A stretch of 64,000 nt of DNA from Clostridium sp. AN503 (GTDB taxonomy: Bacteria > Bacillota > Clostridia > Lachnospirales > Lachnospiraceae). The stretch is from assembly GCF_040719375.1 (NCBI RefSeq), contig NZ_JBFDTP010000002.1:2232001-2296000 (forward strand), read 5' to 3'. The stretch's first letter is position 1. Every line of letters starts with the position of its first letter. This document shows, one piece after another, positions 17,401-26,388 of the stretch. The notes beneath the pieces were generated by a model. That model did not search any database and was not told where the DNA came from. It worked only from the letters and a program-made list of their open reading frames with translations. The position numbers and the translations under genes were made by a program.

Positions 17401-19457
17401 AAGACGTGGTCAATGAGATTCCCTATGCAAAGGAATCCATCAAGGGCAACGCCCAGATGGGCGACTTTGAGTACGCCTGCTATGGATATTATGGGCTCAT
17501 GATGGCGGTCATGGAAAGCGCGGCCCATGTGGAGGAACTGTGGAACGAGGTGCAGGCCGGAGTAAAGTTTGCGGAGAAGACCGGCAGCGACCATGCTTTG
17601 GGCAGCTTTTTGAGCTTTCAGCAGCTGTGCAGGAGTATCCGCGGGGAGCTCTCCCTCACCGGAAGTTTTGATGGGGACGGATTTTCCGAACAGGTCCATC
17701 TGGAGCAATTTTCCCATAACCTGCAGGCAATCAGCTATTACCATGTCATTCGGGCCCTGTCGGCTGTGATCTACCGGGATTATTCCACGGCCTGCCGGCT
17801 GTGCAGGGACGCTGTGCCCCTGCTCCCGTATGTCTCCAGCTTTTACAACGTGGCGCTCCACAATTTCCTGTATTCCCTGTCCATTTGCCAGGTACTGGAG
17901 ACGGGGGACTGTGAGCCGGAGGCAAGGCCGGAGCTTCTGCGTGTCCTGGAGGAAAACCAGGGTTGGCTGAAGGAACGCAGCCGCGACGCATTCTGCAATT
18001 ATGGACATCTTTATCTTGTAATCGAGGCTGAGCGGAAAGCGGCGGAAGGCTGTACGGAAAAGGCCCTGCGGCTTTACGAAGAGGCTCTAAAGGCCGCGAA
18101 AAAGCACGACCGCAGCCTTCATCATGCCATCCTCTGCGATGTGGCCGCACTGCGCTATGAGAGGCTGGGGATCAAGTCGGCGGCCAGGCATTTCCTGACG
18201 GATACCTACCAGTTGTATGGCCATTGGGGAGCGGAGGGAAAGTGCGCCCGCATGCGGCAGGACTACCCGGAACTGGCGGGCCTGTGGAAGAACGATAACC
18301 GGCAGAACACCCTGTCTGAAGATTCCATCCGAACCACCGCATCACTGGATATGCGATCTGTGCTGAAAGCGTCCCAGGCCATTTCGGAGGAACTTGAACT
18401 GGAAGGCATCCTGGAAAAGCTGATCCACAGTCTCCTGGAATGTGCGGGAGCACAGCATATCTACTATCTGAGCCAGACGGATTCCGGGTATGAGATCCAG
18501 GCGGAGGGCCATTCCGGGGCCAAGGATGTATGCATCGTATCAAAGCGGCCGGCTGAGGACCGGGATATTCCGCTGAGCATCGTATCGTATGTGGAAAGAA
18601 CACTGGAAGCCGTGATCCTGGAAGACGGTGAGAACTCCAGAGTCTTCGGGAAGGACATCCATATCAAAGAGAACCACTGCAAGTCGGTCCTGTGCATGCC
18701 CATCCTCAGTAAGGGAGAGCTAAAGGGTATCCTCTACCTGGAAAACAACCTGGCCGCGGGTGTCTTTGACCAGCGGAGAAAAGAAAACCTCATGCCCATT
18801 GCAGCACAGCTGGCCATATCTCTTGAAAACGCCTATTTATATGAGCATCTGCGCTTTCTGGTAGACGAGCGGACGAAGGCACTTCTGGAGGAGATCAAGG
18901 TGCGCAAGCGGGCGGAGGAAAAGTTGGCCCATATGGCTAACTACGACGCACTCACCGGACTTCCCAACCGCAGGCTGTTTCACAAGATCCTGTCCCGGCT
19001 GCTCCTGGAGGCGGAAGCCAGCGGTCAGCTGCTTGCTGTCCTCTACATGGATCTGGATGGATTCAAAGAGGTCAACGACACCTATGGCCATGAAAAGGGT
19101 GACCTGGTATTGGAGGAGACAGCCAGACGGCTGATCCGTGCCGTGCGCGGCAGTGATATCGTATCCCGTATGGGCGGCGACGAGTTTGTTCTGCTGCTGA
19201 GCCGGATCATGGCGGATGAAGATATCCGGCACGTCTGCGAGCGGATTCTCTCTGAGATCAGGCAGCCTTTCTGGCTCTCAGAGGATCTGTTTGTTGAAAT
19301 GACCGCAAGTATCGGAGTCAGTGTCTATCCAAGGGATGGTCTGAACGAGAAGGAACTTCTCTCCTGCGCCGACCAGGCCATGTACAAGATCAAAAAAAGT
19401 GACAAAAACTTTTACTCGTTTACAGAGCCTCTTTCTGAAACGCAGGAAAAGTCTTAA
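14460..19457 (+). CDS. Giant Ser/Thr kinase-AAA ATPase-GAF-diguanylate cyclase fusion
   Basis: 1665 residues, start at 14460 (TGATG overlap, GGAAGGGG upstream). Order: protein kinase domain (1-270; HKDVNPSN near 121, DFG near 143), AAA/STAND-type ATPase (Walker A GYSGIGKTS near 319, Walker B LILFLDDVH near 445), a long helical TPR-like region, GAF (about 1300-1460), a short coiled coil, and GGDEF (1494-1655; intact RMGGDEF near 1571 with an RGSD product-inhibition site five residues before). The kinase-ATPase-GAF part is the architecture of large signalling kinases in which a histidine kinase often follows; here a cyclase takes that place. It would make c-di-GMP while the preceding gene destroys it. 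No membrane segment is evident. Confidence 0.88.
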   Translation: MCQYTNLEVIYVSPSSKLLRGKDGSTGSRVVLKTGGQEPMTQEEAARLRREYQIMQRIDSPYVVKALGEITLDGRCYLVEEFCPGITLSRLLKQGALEMSDFYRIAKQLVMGLRDIHKAGVIHKDVNPSNIMYDAESGRVVLLDFGISSMFMHEQMLGTRLENIEGTLRYIAPEQTGRMNTELDYRADFYSLGITLYQMLTGRHPFDAETPTELVFSHIAKTPPDLRVILPNVPPMLAAVVDKLLAKMAKDRYLSSEGLLYDLTRCQKEKEFVLGEKDFSRRFEFTHRLYGREEEIAQLKNDFQEVAAGSRILVSVSGYSGIGKTSLVNQLQEEAQRTSGMFLQGKFDQYHANVPYFAFFEAIKQFCSMIFMEPEESIGKWKQTLSEHLGGDAALLTGKVAELALLTGPQPTPEDMGPLEERTRFKTVLEKLLSLLAAPEHPLILFLDDVHRADMGSLEILEELFKNEDIHDLMIIVCYRDNEVSSEHPLTLSLNKIIQRGGRVTQLNLKGLDPESTAQMLGDIFKTEAETTSVLADILYRKTKGNPFYIKQFLRLCHSKGYLKLDMDTGSWSWKEAEIRACPAQENVVDFLTENLNQFSEETISLLSFGACIGQSFSVEDLSAVCGLPEREINRRLITAVAQEAVYPMEKDGKTGLQTMYQFAHDRFQQVFYTALSEKTRASVHYQLGKRYEECSSTAGVLDERAFEIADHYAMGLGEAEDPEERRRIQDFLLGTAHRCGLVSAFDTAERYLNLLLSQPELKRPENRPFLTKVYREYHTALCNLVKEEECDRIYRMLCDLVTEPTELVDNCRLQISSFSNRGRYEEAFEIGRTLLGQLGVTFPGENMQLTLEQEIASFYQEREALGSEDILNLKEAEDPVEAGISKLLCRLCGPTFFFRPDYSYWTVFTAVRRMFRHGYTPHALQMYSNLMMPLGELRRDYRTSYAAGRSAMRLAEKHQYREVIHSIYCMFALHSGHWFEDVVNEIPYAKESIKGNAQMGDFEYACYGYYGLMMAVMESAAHVEELWNEVQAGVKFAEKTGSDHALGSFLSFQQLCRSIRGELSLTGSFDGDGFSEQVHLEQFSHNLQAISYYHVIRALSAVIYRDYSTACRLCRDAVPLLPYVSSFYNVALHNFLYSLSICQVLETGDCEPEARPELLRVLEENQGWLKERSRDAFCNYGHLYLVIEAERKAAEGCTEKALRLYEEALKAAKKHDRSLHHAILCDVAALRYERLGIKSAARHFLTDTYQLYGHWGAEGKCARMRQDYPELAGLWKNDNRQNTLSEDSIRTTASLDMRSVLKASQAISEELELEGILEKLIHSLLECAGAQHIYYLSQTDSGYEIQAEGHSGAKDVCIVSKRPAEDRDIPLSIVSYVERTLEAVILEDGENSRVFGKDIHIKENHCKSVLCMPILSKGELKGILYLENNLAAGVFDQRRKENLMPIAAQLAISLENAYLYEHLRFLVDERTKALLEEIKVRKRAEEKLAHMANYDALTGLPNRRLFHKILSRLLLEAEASGQLLAVLYMDLDGFKEVNDTYGHEKGDLVLEETARRLIRAVRGSDIVSRMGGDEFVLLLSRIMADEDIRHVCERILSEIRQPFWLSEDLFVEMTASIGVSVYPRDGLNEKELLSCADQAMYKIKKSDKNFYSFTEPLSETQEKS

Positions 19458-19479
19458 GAGATTACCTGATCCGGTGGTA

Positions 19480-19985
19480 AACGTCCTGGCGGCTGCGCAC
19501 CCTGTGGTTTTCCGAGCCCAGCAGCAGCCAACGGGGCGAAGAGAATTGTCCCCGCACCCTGGTGATGGAGCATGTCGCCAGACAGAGGCCGGAGCTGCTC
19601 AACGACTCCTTGCCCGGCGTATCCGTGTTATCGTGGGACCAGATGTCACCATTATGATTATAACGGCCTATGACTGGGTTTCCATCGAGTACAATACCAC
19701 ATTGACATGCGTCAATCTGCTGATGAGCAAGCCCTGTTCAAGTCCTCTCTGATCTCCGCCTTCTCCAGGGCACTGGGTGAAAAAGAGGAAATCAGCGCAG
19801 GGAACAAACCTGCGGGCTTTGATTTTACCGGACGCCGGACCCTTCTGGCCAAGGATAACGCCATCAACACGGTAGCGGCTGGGCCCTACTTGAATATCCG
19901 CCACATGAGCAACGCCGACGCCAAAACCATTCCCATCATCGCCATGACCGCCAACGCATTGATGGAAGCGGTGATTCGGATATGA
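19480..19985 (+). pseudogene. Remnant of a hybrid histidine kinase (receiver domains)
   Basis: Two frames carry pieces of tandem receiver domains: RRIRVIVGPDVTIMIITAYDW in one, then LLMSKP shifting to another with LFKSSLISAFSRALGEKEE, GRRTLLAKDNAINT and IPIIAMTANAL. At least one frameshift (about 19690-19740) and an internal deletion that joins DNAINT almost directly to NIRHMSNADAK have removed the phospho-acceptor Asp region. The kinase core is missing. Position after the c-di-GMP pair suggests it once belonged to that signalling locus. Confidence 0.75.
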
Positions 19986-20030
19986 AAAAGCATAGTTTGT
20001 CCTTGGTGTAAAATTATGACATTTTACTGC

Positions 20031-20403
20031 TTAATACAATTCATAATCAGTACTGGTTGTATAGATATCCGGTGCACGCTTTCTTTTTTTCTCACAAAAC
20101 CTGTATTTCCCCTTATCATATCCAGAAACTGCTTCTATAATCTGCGCATGAACCAAAGCTTTCAGCAGATCAGAGGCTCTGCTGGCGCCAAGCTCTGTTA
20201 CTTTCTGCATATCTGATCTGCCAAATACAACATTTACTCCAAAGGAATTATACATACTTTGAATATGGACCACTGTTTTTGATGTAAACGCCTCCAGCGA
20301 TTCTCCATATATTTCCCATATATCAATGTCCGGTTTTTTAGTTTCAATATCCGGTTTTTGGGTTTCAATATCCAGTTTTTTTAAGAATTTTATATTCGCT
20401 TTT
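20031..20403 (-). pseudogene. Fic-like protein, C-terminal winged-helix remnant
   Basis: An open frame without a start codon: a short run of KPDIET/QKPDIE-like repeats, then a winged helix (FGRSDMQKVTELGASRASDLL, IIEAVSGYDKGKYRF) typical of the C-terminus of Fic-type or related regulators. The frame is blocked by a TAA near 20401, right where the 54-bp repeat begins. The N-terminal catalytic part is gone. Confidence 0.55.
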
Positions 20404-20420
20404 TAATCATTTTTTAATTT

Positions 20421-20474
20421 TTCCGACGCAATTCCACGCAGACTTCGCAGTTTGTTGAGTGGATGATAATGATG
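20421..20474. repeat. Left copy of a 54-bp direct repeat
   Basis: Matches 26491-26544 with three mismatches, including an uninterrupted identical stretch of 36 bp (20429-20464). The two copies are in the same orientation, 6070 bp apart, and bracket the RhuM remnant, KAP gene and retron. Confidence 0.85.
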
Positions 20475-20519
20475 GAGGGAAAGCGCACTTCTCCCCAAGC
20501 GGAAACGGTATATTTATCT

Positions 20520-21575
20520 TTACACGTCACTTTGATCCGCTTGATGTTCTAATTCTATTAAATATTTATCATAGTCTGACATAAATAATCGATCCTGAAC
20601 AATACGATATTTTTCAAACTCAGTCTCTGCATGAAGCTTAGCCTGTTCTGCACTGACTTTTCCCGGTCCCATCAGCAGTTCGTTCCCGTTAAACTCCAAA
20701 AAACCATCAAGTCGCTTTGCCCAGTCCTCCATACTCATCGGTATTCTTCGTTCCGCCTGTAACTCCGCATAGTCTAGATACAGTGAAACGATTCTCTGTA
20801 AATAGGACATTTCCTTTTCGCTCAGATAATTCTTAGCAACGGTAACATCTGCTTTGACAATTTTCCCATCAGGCGCTGATTCCCATGTTGTCAGACCCAT
20901 ATGTTCTTTTTCAGCATTTGCACGTTCTACAATCAATTCTGCTGCTGTATGCCGATGTACGGCCCAATGCATCTTGTTCTGTACCATTTAAAAAACTGCC
21001 GGGTAGTCTTGGCATCTTTATCGTAATCAAACGCTGTAGCATAGAAATCCGTAACCTTTTTGATAAAACTTGCGCTCAGATAGTCGCATCTCACGAATAT
21101 TTTCCAACTGACGTTCAAAATATTCATCAGTGAACATATGGCCTTTTTTCAGGCGCTCTTTGTCCATCGTCCAGCCCTGAATTGTATAATCCTTGACAAT
21201 CTGACCAGTCCATTTGCGGAATCTTACGGCACGGTCGTTGTTCACCTTGAATTCAACTGCAATTATCATTTGCAGGTTATAGTGAATCACTTCCCGGTTC
21301 ACCTGCCGCAAACCTTCTGTTTGAACTATCCGGAATTTCCGGATAGTTGACTCCCGCGTCAGTTCATCATCTGCATATATTTTTTTTAATATGTTCATTG
21401 ATTGTGCGCACATCCACATCATATAAAGTTGCAAGCATTTTTTGCATCAGCCAGATTTTTTATCCTCATAGCGCATTTCAAAACTATCACTGCTACTTCC
21501 TACTGATGCTACATAAGTTAAATACTCAGCGGCAGAGCTGTGTATCGGTATCTCAGATTTTCCTTTCCACTATAG
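20520..21575 (-). pseudogene. RhuM-family protein gene, inactivated by several frameshifts
   Basis: Pieces of one RhuM-like protein lie in order but in changing frames: AAEYLTYVASVGSSSDSFEMRY, then WLMQKMLATLYDVDVRTINEH, then KKIYADDELTRESTIRKFRI through SERKFYQK, then KVTDFYATAFDYDKDAKTTR, and finally VQNKMHWAVHRHTAAELIVE to the end. At least four shifts are needed; one falls in an eight-A run near 21385. RhuM proteins are about 330 residues, frequent on islands, and of unclear function. This copy cannot make a full product. Confidence 0.82.
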
Positions 21576-21599
21576 GCTCCCCCTTCCCAATTATCAAAA

Positions 21600-23819
21600 T
21601 TAATTTTGCCTATCCGTCTGTTTTTGACTTTCCAATTGATCTAACACTCTTATAACAGAATCCTCTGCTATACCATCCTTCAAAATAGATTCAGATCCAG
21701 TTCGCTCTATTATAAGTATAAATGCTATCGCGTTCATTTGATCGTCCTTAGGGAGCAGATAAAATTGACTGGTAGCAACAAATGCTTTAACACGTCGATA
21801 AGCCTCATCTACATCTATAAATTCTTCCACAGCGTTCCGATCTACATCACACATCTTTAAACCCGTTCTAGCTATCACAGTTCCCCGTGAAGTGCAATAG
21901 CTGATAATTTTTATGAGTGAAGCGTCATCTGTAATAATTGATTTCTTTTTGTTTGCAACAAGATCAGCATCTATTTGCCCCAACATCCATAGGAAATTCA
22001 AGCCCTGATATTGTCTTAGTGCGTCTCCGGAATCAAGTGCTTCTACCGCACGATTTTTAAAAATTCGTTCTAACTTCAAGACCTCTTCCAACGAAAACGT
22101 TGCATCATCTCCGCTTATAGTCTTATCTGTAAAACGACCATGTTGAGTTTCAAAATCATTCAATAACAATGCCAGTGTTGAAGGTTGAACATTTTTATCT
22201 TTAAAAACTGAATGAATACAAGAAAAACGTGTGGTAGAATCCATTACCTTCAATAATGGATTAACACAAAAAAGCAGCCTCCATGCAAACGGTACAGAGA
22301 AAAAGCCACTATCATCAACTTTAAAATTTCCCCAATTGCGAGCAAGATTTTTGATTATCAAGGATGCTCTTTCTACAGAAATAGTTGTTGAAGTTCCGCT
22401 ACTGTTGACATACGCCTCTATTTCCTCAAGCAGACGTATGATCTTTCCATCTTGATAAAGCTGCATTATCCCTTCACTTAAATCTGTCTCATCCGATTCA
22501 TAAATCAGCTGCTTAATCATGCCTGTAGAAATAGCATCAGTTTCAAGAACCAGCGCAAAATACCTGTCAAAGCATTCAGGAACTGCAATCTTATTGTTTA
22601 TCAAATAATCTCTACGTGCATAATCTCTACCAATACCATATGATATACCAACAGCCGTTTTTATCCTTGGAAACAGAATGCCAAGTATATTATTTACAGC
22701 TTCCAAATTTGTAACAATCCCTTTATTGGAAAACAGTGAAGAAACTATTTTCTTTGTTTTTTCTTCCTCTTCCTTTTGTTGCTCGTATGAGTAGCTATAA
22801 CTTGTCCCGCATAATATCTCTTTATAATTAGGTAATTTTGAATAGACGGATGGTTCAAATACTTGCAAACAAGTAAGTCCAAGCAAATCAACCGGGTCTG
22901 TCTCATCTTTCAAAAGCTCATACCTCAATAAGAAAACATTTGTAAAGCGAATCACATCTCTAATGGACTTAATATATTTTTTTAACCCAAATTGAAAGAG
23001 TTCTGCCCACGTTGTCTTATCCCATCGTTCTTCCCGAATATCTCCGAGAAGAGCATTAAGTTTAGAAAAGAGAGCATTATGGATATTTTCCATACTTGGA
23101 GCAGGAATTTCAAAAGGTACCTGAATAACTTTTTCCAGGTATTCTTTGCCATCTCCATGTTGTATTTTGCCAAGTGCCTGAACTACAACATCGTAGTCAA
23201 AAATCAAGATATAAACAGTATTAGGGAAATCTCCCAATGCTTTAACAAGCTGAAATACCGCAATGATTTCTTCTTCCGAAAGCCGATCAATATCATCTAT
23301 GGAAACAATAATTTTTAAATTCTCTTCCATCATCTTGTCGATGATCTGGTCTTTGCTTTTTTGCAAATTTCCTGTTCGCTGTACAACTCGTTTTTCTGCC
23401 CTTTTAGCCAAAGTTTTACCAACCGCAGCAAGAATATTCCCTGCGCCAGGTACAAGATTTGCCATCTCAAATATATCTGCATATTGATCAATTAATTTCC
23501 AAGCCTGCTCTGCTGCTGGTTGCTTCAACTTTATTGCATTAGCCATTTGTTTAAAAAACTGACTTATGAGTTGTTGGGGGTCAGAACATAACCATGGGTT
23601 AAATCTGAGAATTATGACATTGTTATCAATATCTTCTATGTTCTCAAGTACCATATTCAGCAAGGAAGTTTTTCCACTTCCCCATGCTCCATATAGACCA
23701 ATAGTAAGCGAAGATGAAAGAGAGTACTGAGATAATGTCTTCGCAAGACTTCTCGCAAATGAGCCTCTATTTAAGATATCTTCTGTAGATTTTGTAATCG
23801 GCAAATCTGGACTAATCAT
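21600..23819 (-). CDS. KAP-family P-loop NTPase
   Basis: 739 residues. Start at the ATG at 23819 with TTGGAGG upstream; a GTG six codons earlier is less likely. Walker A is GLYGAWGSGKTSLLN (residues about 41-55), Walker B is LKIIVSIDDIDRLSEEE, and RFNPW after Walker A is the usual KAP signature. Unlike many KAP proteins I see no obvious pair of membrane helices in the insert, only a weakly hydrophobic NLVPGAGNILAAVGKTLA. KAP NTPases recur in anti-phage islands (QatA is one), but none of the QatB-QatD genes is nearby. It lies alone between the RhuM wreck and the retron, inside the direct repeats. Function here: unknown, defence suspected. Confidence 0.85.
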   Translation of the reverse strand: MISPDLPITKSTEDILNRGSFARSLAKTLSQYSLSSSLTIGLYGAWGSGKTSLLNMVLENIEDIDNNVIILRFNPWLCSDPQQLISQFFKQMANAIKLKQPAAEQAWKLIDQYADIFEMANLVPGAGNILAAVGKTLAKRAEKRVVQRTGNLQKSKDQIIDKMMEENLKIIVSIDDIDRLSEEEIIAVFQLVKALGDFPNTVYILIFDYDVVVQALGKIQHGDGKEYLEKVIQVPFEIPAPSMENIHNALFSKLNALLGDIREERWDKTTWAELFQFGLKKYIKSIRDVIRFTNVFLLRYELLKDETDPVDLLGLTCLQVFEPSVYSKLPNYKEILCGTSYSYSYEQQKEEEEKTKKIVSSLFSNKGIVTNLEAVNNILGILFPRIKTAVGISYGIGRDYARRDYLINNKIAVPECFDRYFALVLETDAISTGMIKQLIYESDETDLSEGIMQLYQDGKIIRLLEEIEAYVNSSGTSTTISVERASLIIKNLARNWGNFKVDDSGFFSVPFAWRLLFCVNPLLKVMDSTTRFSCIHSVFKDKNVQPSTLALLLNDFETQHGRFTDKTISGDDATFSLEEVLKLERIFKNRAVEALDSGDALRQYQGLNFLWMLGQIDADLVANKKKSIITDDASLIKIISYCTSRGTVIARTGLKMCDVDRNAVEEFIDVDEAYRRVKAFVATSQFYLLPKDDQMNAIAFILIIERTGSESILKDGIAEDSVIRVLDQLESQKQTDRQN

Positions 23820-24079
23820 TTTACTGCCTCCAATCACAAGGAATCTTCTTGTAACTCATAAATTTTACTTATATCAATTCAATTTACTTTTTGTATTATT
23901 CCTTACACTTGTCATGTCATATCCTGTTTTTGGGGTTAATAATCACAAAGTTTTGACATTCCCCGAGTGCATAAAAAAGATTCATGGAAGACATGGCCGG
24001 GCCTTGGCGGAAAATATTTTGTGCCCTATTAAAATTTCATTCAACTTTATTGAAACAACTAATTTGCATTATCCAATTT

Positions 24080-24310
24080 TCACATAGTAGTCTTGGTCCC
24101 ACTTCCATTTTTCTGAATACAGCCATTCTTAACCAAGCTTGTAAGCGTCATATCAACTGTTATTTTGCTGATATCCGGACAACACTCTATTATTCTTTTG
24201 AAATTTCCCCAATCTTTCAATCAAGCACCGCTTTTGTTCAATCTGACTTACTCATCTTTCGATATTTCAGATATTCAATTCTACTTTTAAATTCATCATC
24301 CAAGATTAAT
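24080..24310 (-). pseudogene. Winged-helix fragment (Fic C-terminus-like)
   Basis: This 476-nt gap between the KAP and RT genes has no intact gene. A minus frame reads FKRIIECCPDISKITVDM and LVKNGCIQKNGSGTKT before a stop at 24080, a winged helix like that at the C-terminus of Fic proteins. Further upstream EFKSRIEYLKYRKMSKSD appears in another frame. I read it as scraps of a degraded gene. 23838-24079 holds only the KAP leader and AT-rich DNA. Confidence 0.45.
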
Positions 24311-24313
24311 TTG

Positions 24314-25222
24314 TTATCTGTTAAAAAGCTCATTCTTCTTATCATATTTAATGTAGATTTTTTCCAATGCTTTATACCTATCAATATTTATATCTTTAAG
24401 ATAAGACAGCATTCCTTTAATCTTACCTACACTTCCCTTATTTTTAACCAGATAATTATAGATATCCCGTTTTAATCTTGAATATTTCTTTGTGCCGATA
24501 GATAATGAATTGTTATTATTATCTATAACAATCCCTGTTATTTCCCTTTTTTTATGTTTACTCATAAAGTATGTTTTACCAGTATTTCTTTTGAAACCAT
24601 ACTCTTTTAATAAATAATCAATATCCTCTATAATAGAAACATCAATAAACTGATTGGATGAAATAACAATATCGTCAGCATACCTTGTATAATTCATCTT
24701 TTTGCTTTCTAACAATTTACTCATCTTAATATCAAACTCATACATAACACAATTTGAAATAATGGGCGATGCAACACTCCCTACTACTAAATTATTTCCT
24801 TTATACAAGACTAAATCCATAATTAAATCTATTTCTTCTGAAGATAATTGGAGTTCGTCTACAATAATTCTGTTTTTTTGAAAGAAACAGGTCATAGTTT
24901 CTCTAGTTATACTTTCAAAAAAGTGTACAATATCTGTATGTAACACATAGTTACATTCTTTATGATAATCAGCATTTTTTTTAACGGAACACCCTTTTTG
25001 GTAAGCAGTACTATATTTAGAAATCGGGAAAAATTTAAAAATATTTTTTCCGAGCCAATATTGTAAAACTTTTAACTCTTTTGAAGGTTGCAATATCTTT
25101 CTCAACTTACCATTCTTTTTGGGTATATAATACTGGGCATACAAATCATTTCTTTTTGAACAAAATTTAATATATTGAATATCTATTCCTAAATCACTAT
25201 TCATCTGCTCCAATAAATTCAT
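24314..25222 (-). CDS. Retron reverse transcriptase
   Basis: 302 residues, the compact size of retron RTs. Motifs in order: KLRKILQPSKELKVLQYWL (finger region), VLHTDIVHFFESI (first catalytic Asp), VVGSVASPIISNCVMYEFD, TRYADDIVISS (catalytic YADD), KTYFMSKHKKREITGIVID (the VTG-type motif as ITG that marks retron RTs). There is no maturase or endonuclease domain. The ATG overlaps the effector stop by ATGA. It would copy the msd part of the RNA at 26209-26379 into msDNA, primed from a 2'-OH guanosine. Confidence 0.93.
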   Translation of the reverse strand: MNLLEQMNSDLGIDIQYIKFCSKRNDLYAQYYIPKKNGKLRKILQPSKELKVLQYWLGKNIFKFFPISKYSTAYQKGCSVKKNADYHKECNYVLHTDIVHFFESITRETMTCFFQKNRIIVDELQLSSEEIDLIMDLVLYKGNNLVVGSVASPIISNCVMYEFDIKMSKLLESKKMNYTRYADDIVISSNQFIDVSIIEDIDYLLKEYGFKRNTGKTYFMSKHKKREITGIVIDNNNNSLSIGTKKYSRLKRDIYNYLVKNKGSVGKIKGMLSYLKDINIDRYKALEKIYIKYDKKNELFNR

Positions 25223-26190
25223 GTAGATACTCCAATTCTTTCAGGTTCACACTTATATATCCTGCATAGATATCTCATTCGGAAAGCATTAAGATATTTC
25301 CGGTTTATTGTAAACATCGTATTATAACAAGAAATATCTTTATTTATATGAAGATATCCATTGGAACTATTTATAATCTTCATTTTTTCCATCAAATGTA
25401 TGACTCCCTTAATACTCGCTATTTTATATTTATCTTTTTTTAAAATTGTATAATTAGTAATCTCTCTTATTTTTTCATACAGTATCTGCAATTCATATGC
25501 AGTAATTGGTTCAAATAATTCTGTTAAATTAAGTAACTCATAAATCAAGCTTTTCAAGTGCAACTCCTGCGAGTTTAAATTAGGAGTATATTTCACCCCA
25601 TTTGAAGATATCTTCAAAATCATATCATTTAATTCAAGTGAATTTTTTAAAGTTTTTTTTCCATTGTAAAGGATAACATTTTCTTCATGTTGTTTTTCAA
25701 TTTTTCTAATTGGTCCTTTTGTTATAAATGAATTTTTATATTTAGGATTATCTTCATTGATGACTATTGTTTTTCCTGCAAATAAATCATTTAATGCAAA
25801 AGCTCCTAATTCACAATATGTGCCTGGACTTTCTGAAACAATTATTATACACTCACTTATTTCAGCCAAAATCTCCTCAAAAGTCAAAATATCTATCTCA
25901 TTATCATCCGAATATAAATATTCAGAAACAATGCACTGTGCAGGACGACTTTCTTTTTCATATTCTCCGCAATGTTTATATTGAGAAAATTTCTTCATTA
26001 TCAAGTAACGAATATTGTTTTGAGTATCTAATATAGTCTCATCTATTAAATTTCCATTATCATCTAAAATTTGTTCACCGCAGACAAAAATAAATCGAGG
26101 AATTGCCTTATCCTCGATGCTTCTTGTTCTCAATTCTTTTTTTATTTCATCTATTAGTTCCAATACACCTTTATCTTTCAATAATTCCAT
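25219..26190 (-). CDS. Retron effector with nucleoside 2-deoxyribosyltransferase-like domain
   Basis: 323 residues. The N-terminal two thirds resemble an NDT/TIR-like Rossmann domain: RFIFVCGEQILDD at the start and ECIIIVSESPGTYCELGAFAL, where SE-x-G-x-x-ELGAF carries the conserved Glu used by NDT-type effectors such as those of retrons Ec86 and Sen2 (RcaT). The C-terminal third is a helical/winged-helix domain (ITAYELQILYEKIREIT, IKGVIHLMEKMKIINSSNGY). The order RNA, effector, RT is that of type II-A retrons. In that model the msDNA-RT complex restrains the toxin and phage interference releases it. Assignment rests on motif and order. Confidence 0.88.
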   Translation of the reverse strand: MELLKDKGVLELIDEIKKELRTRSIEDKAIPRFIFVCGEQILDDNGNLIDETILDTQNNIRYLIMKKFSQYKHCGEYEKESRPAQCIVSEYLYSDDNEIDILTFEEILAEISECIIIVSESPGTYCELGAFALNDLFAGKTIVINEDNPKYKNSFITKGPIRKIEKQHEENVILYNGKKTLKNSLELNDMILKISSNGVKYTPNLNSQELHLKSLIYELLNLTELFEPITAYELQILYEKIREITNYTILKKDKYKIASIKGVIHLMEKMKIINSSNGYLHINKDISCYNTMFTINRKYLNAFRMRYLCRIYKCEPERIGVST

Positions 26191-26208
26191 ATTTTCCCCT
26201 CAACAATG

Positions 26209-26379
26209 AAGAGCGATTCTACATTAGACCGCCAGCAAAGTTTATTTGTATATGGGGCGTGTGCGCACCAGATGCAAATAAACTTTGCACGATTGTATAA
26301 CAATTTCCCATCCTCTGAACTCAACTCAAAGAGACTATAAACACACCTTGCTTTATAGATTAATACTAGAACCGCTCTC
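26209..26379 (-). ncRNA. Retron msr-msd RNA
   Basis: Read on the minus strand. The ends pair as a1 GAGAGCGGTTCTA (26367-26379) with a2 TAGAATCGCTCTT (26209-26221): 13 pairs, two of them G-U. The base after a1 (26366) is a G, the expected branching guanosine. The msr part has hairpins CTATAAA/TTTATAG and ATTGT/ACAAT. The msd part is a perfect 14-bp stem, GCAAAGTTTATTTG (26275-26288) with CAAATAAACTTTGC (26235-26248), closed by a 26-nt loop that can fold further (TGG-GCG with CGC-CCA). It sits 18 nt before the effector start. Confidence 0.92.
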
Positions 26380-26388
26380 ATTTCCCAT

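Noticed and set aside
20290..20400. Short repeats (KPDIET-type) as a CRISPR-like or minisatellite array
   Set aside because: Only two to three imperfect units, in frame with a Fic-like C-terminal remnant; they are a protein linker.
21600..23819. Qat (QatABCD) defence system
   Set aside because: Only the KAP ATPase is present; there is no QueC-like, QatB-like or TatD-like gene beside it.
26234..26288. The long hairpin upstream of the NDT-like gene as a terminator
   Set aside because: It lies inside the transcript between a strong promoter and the effector start, has no T run, and fits the msd stem with a1/a2 pairing outside.
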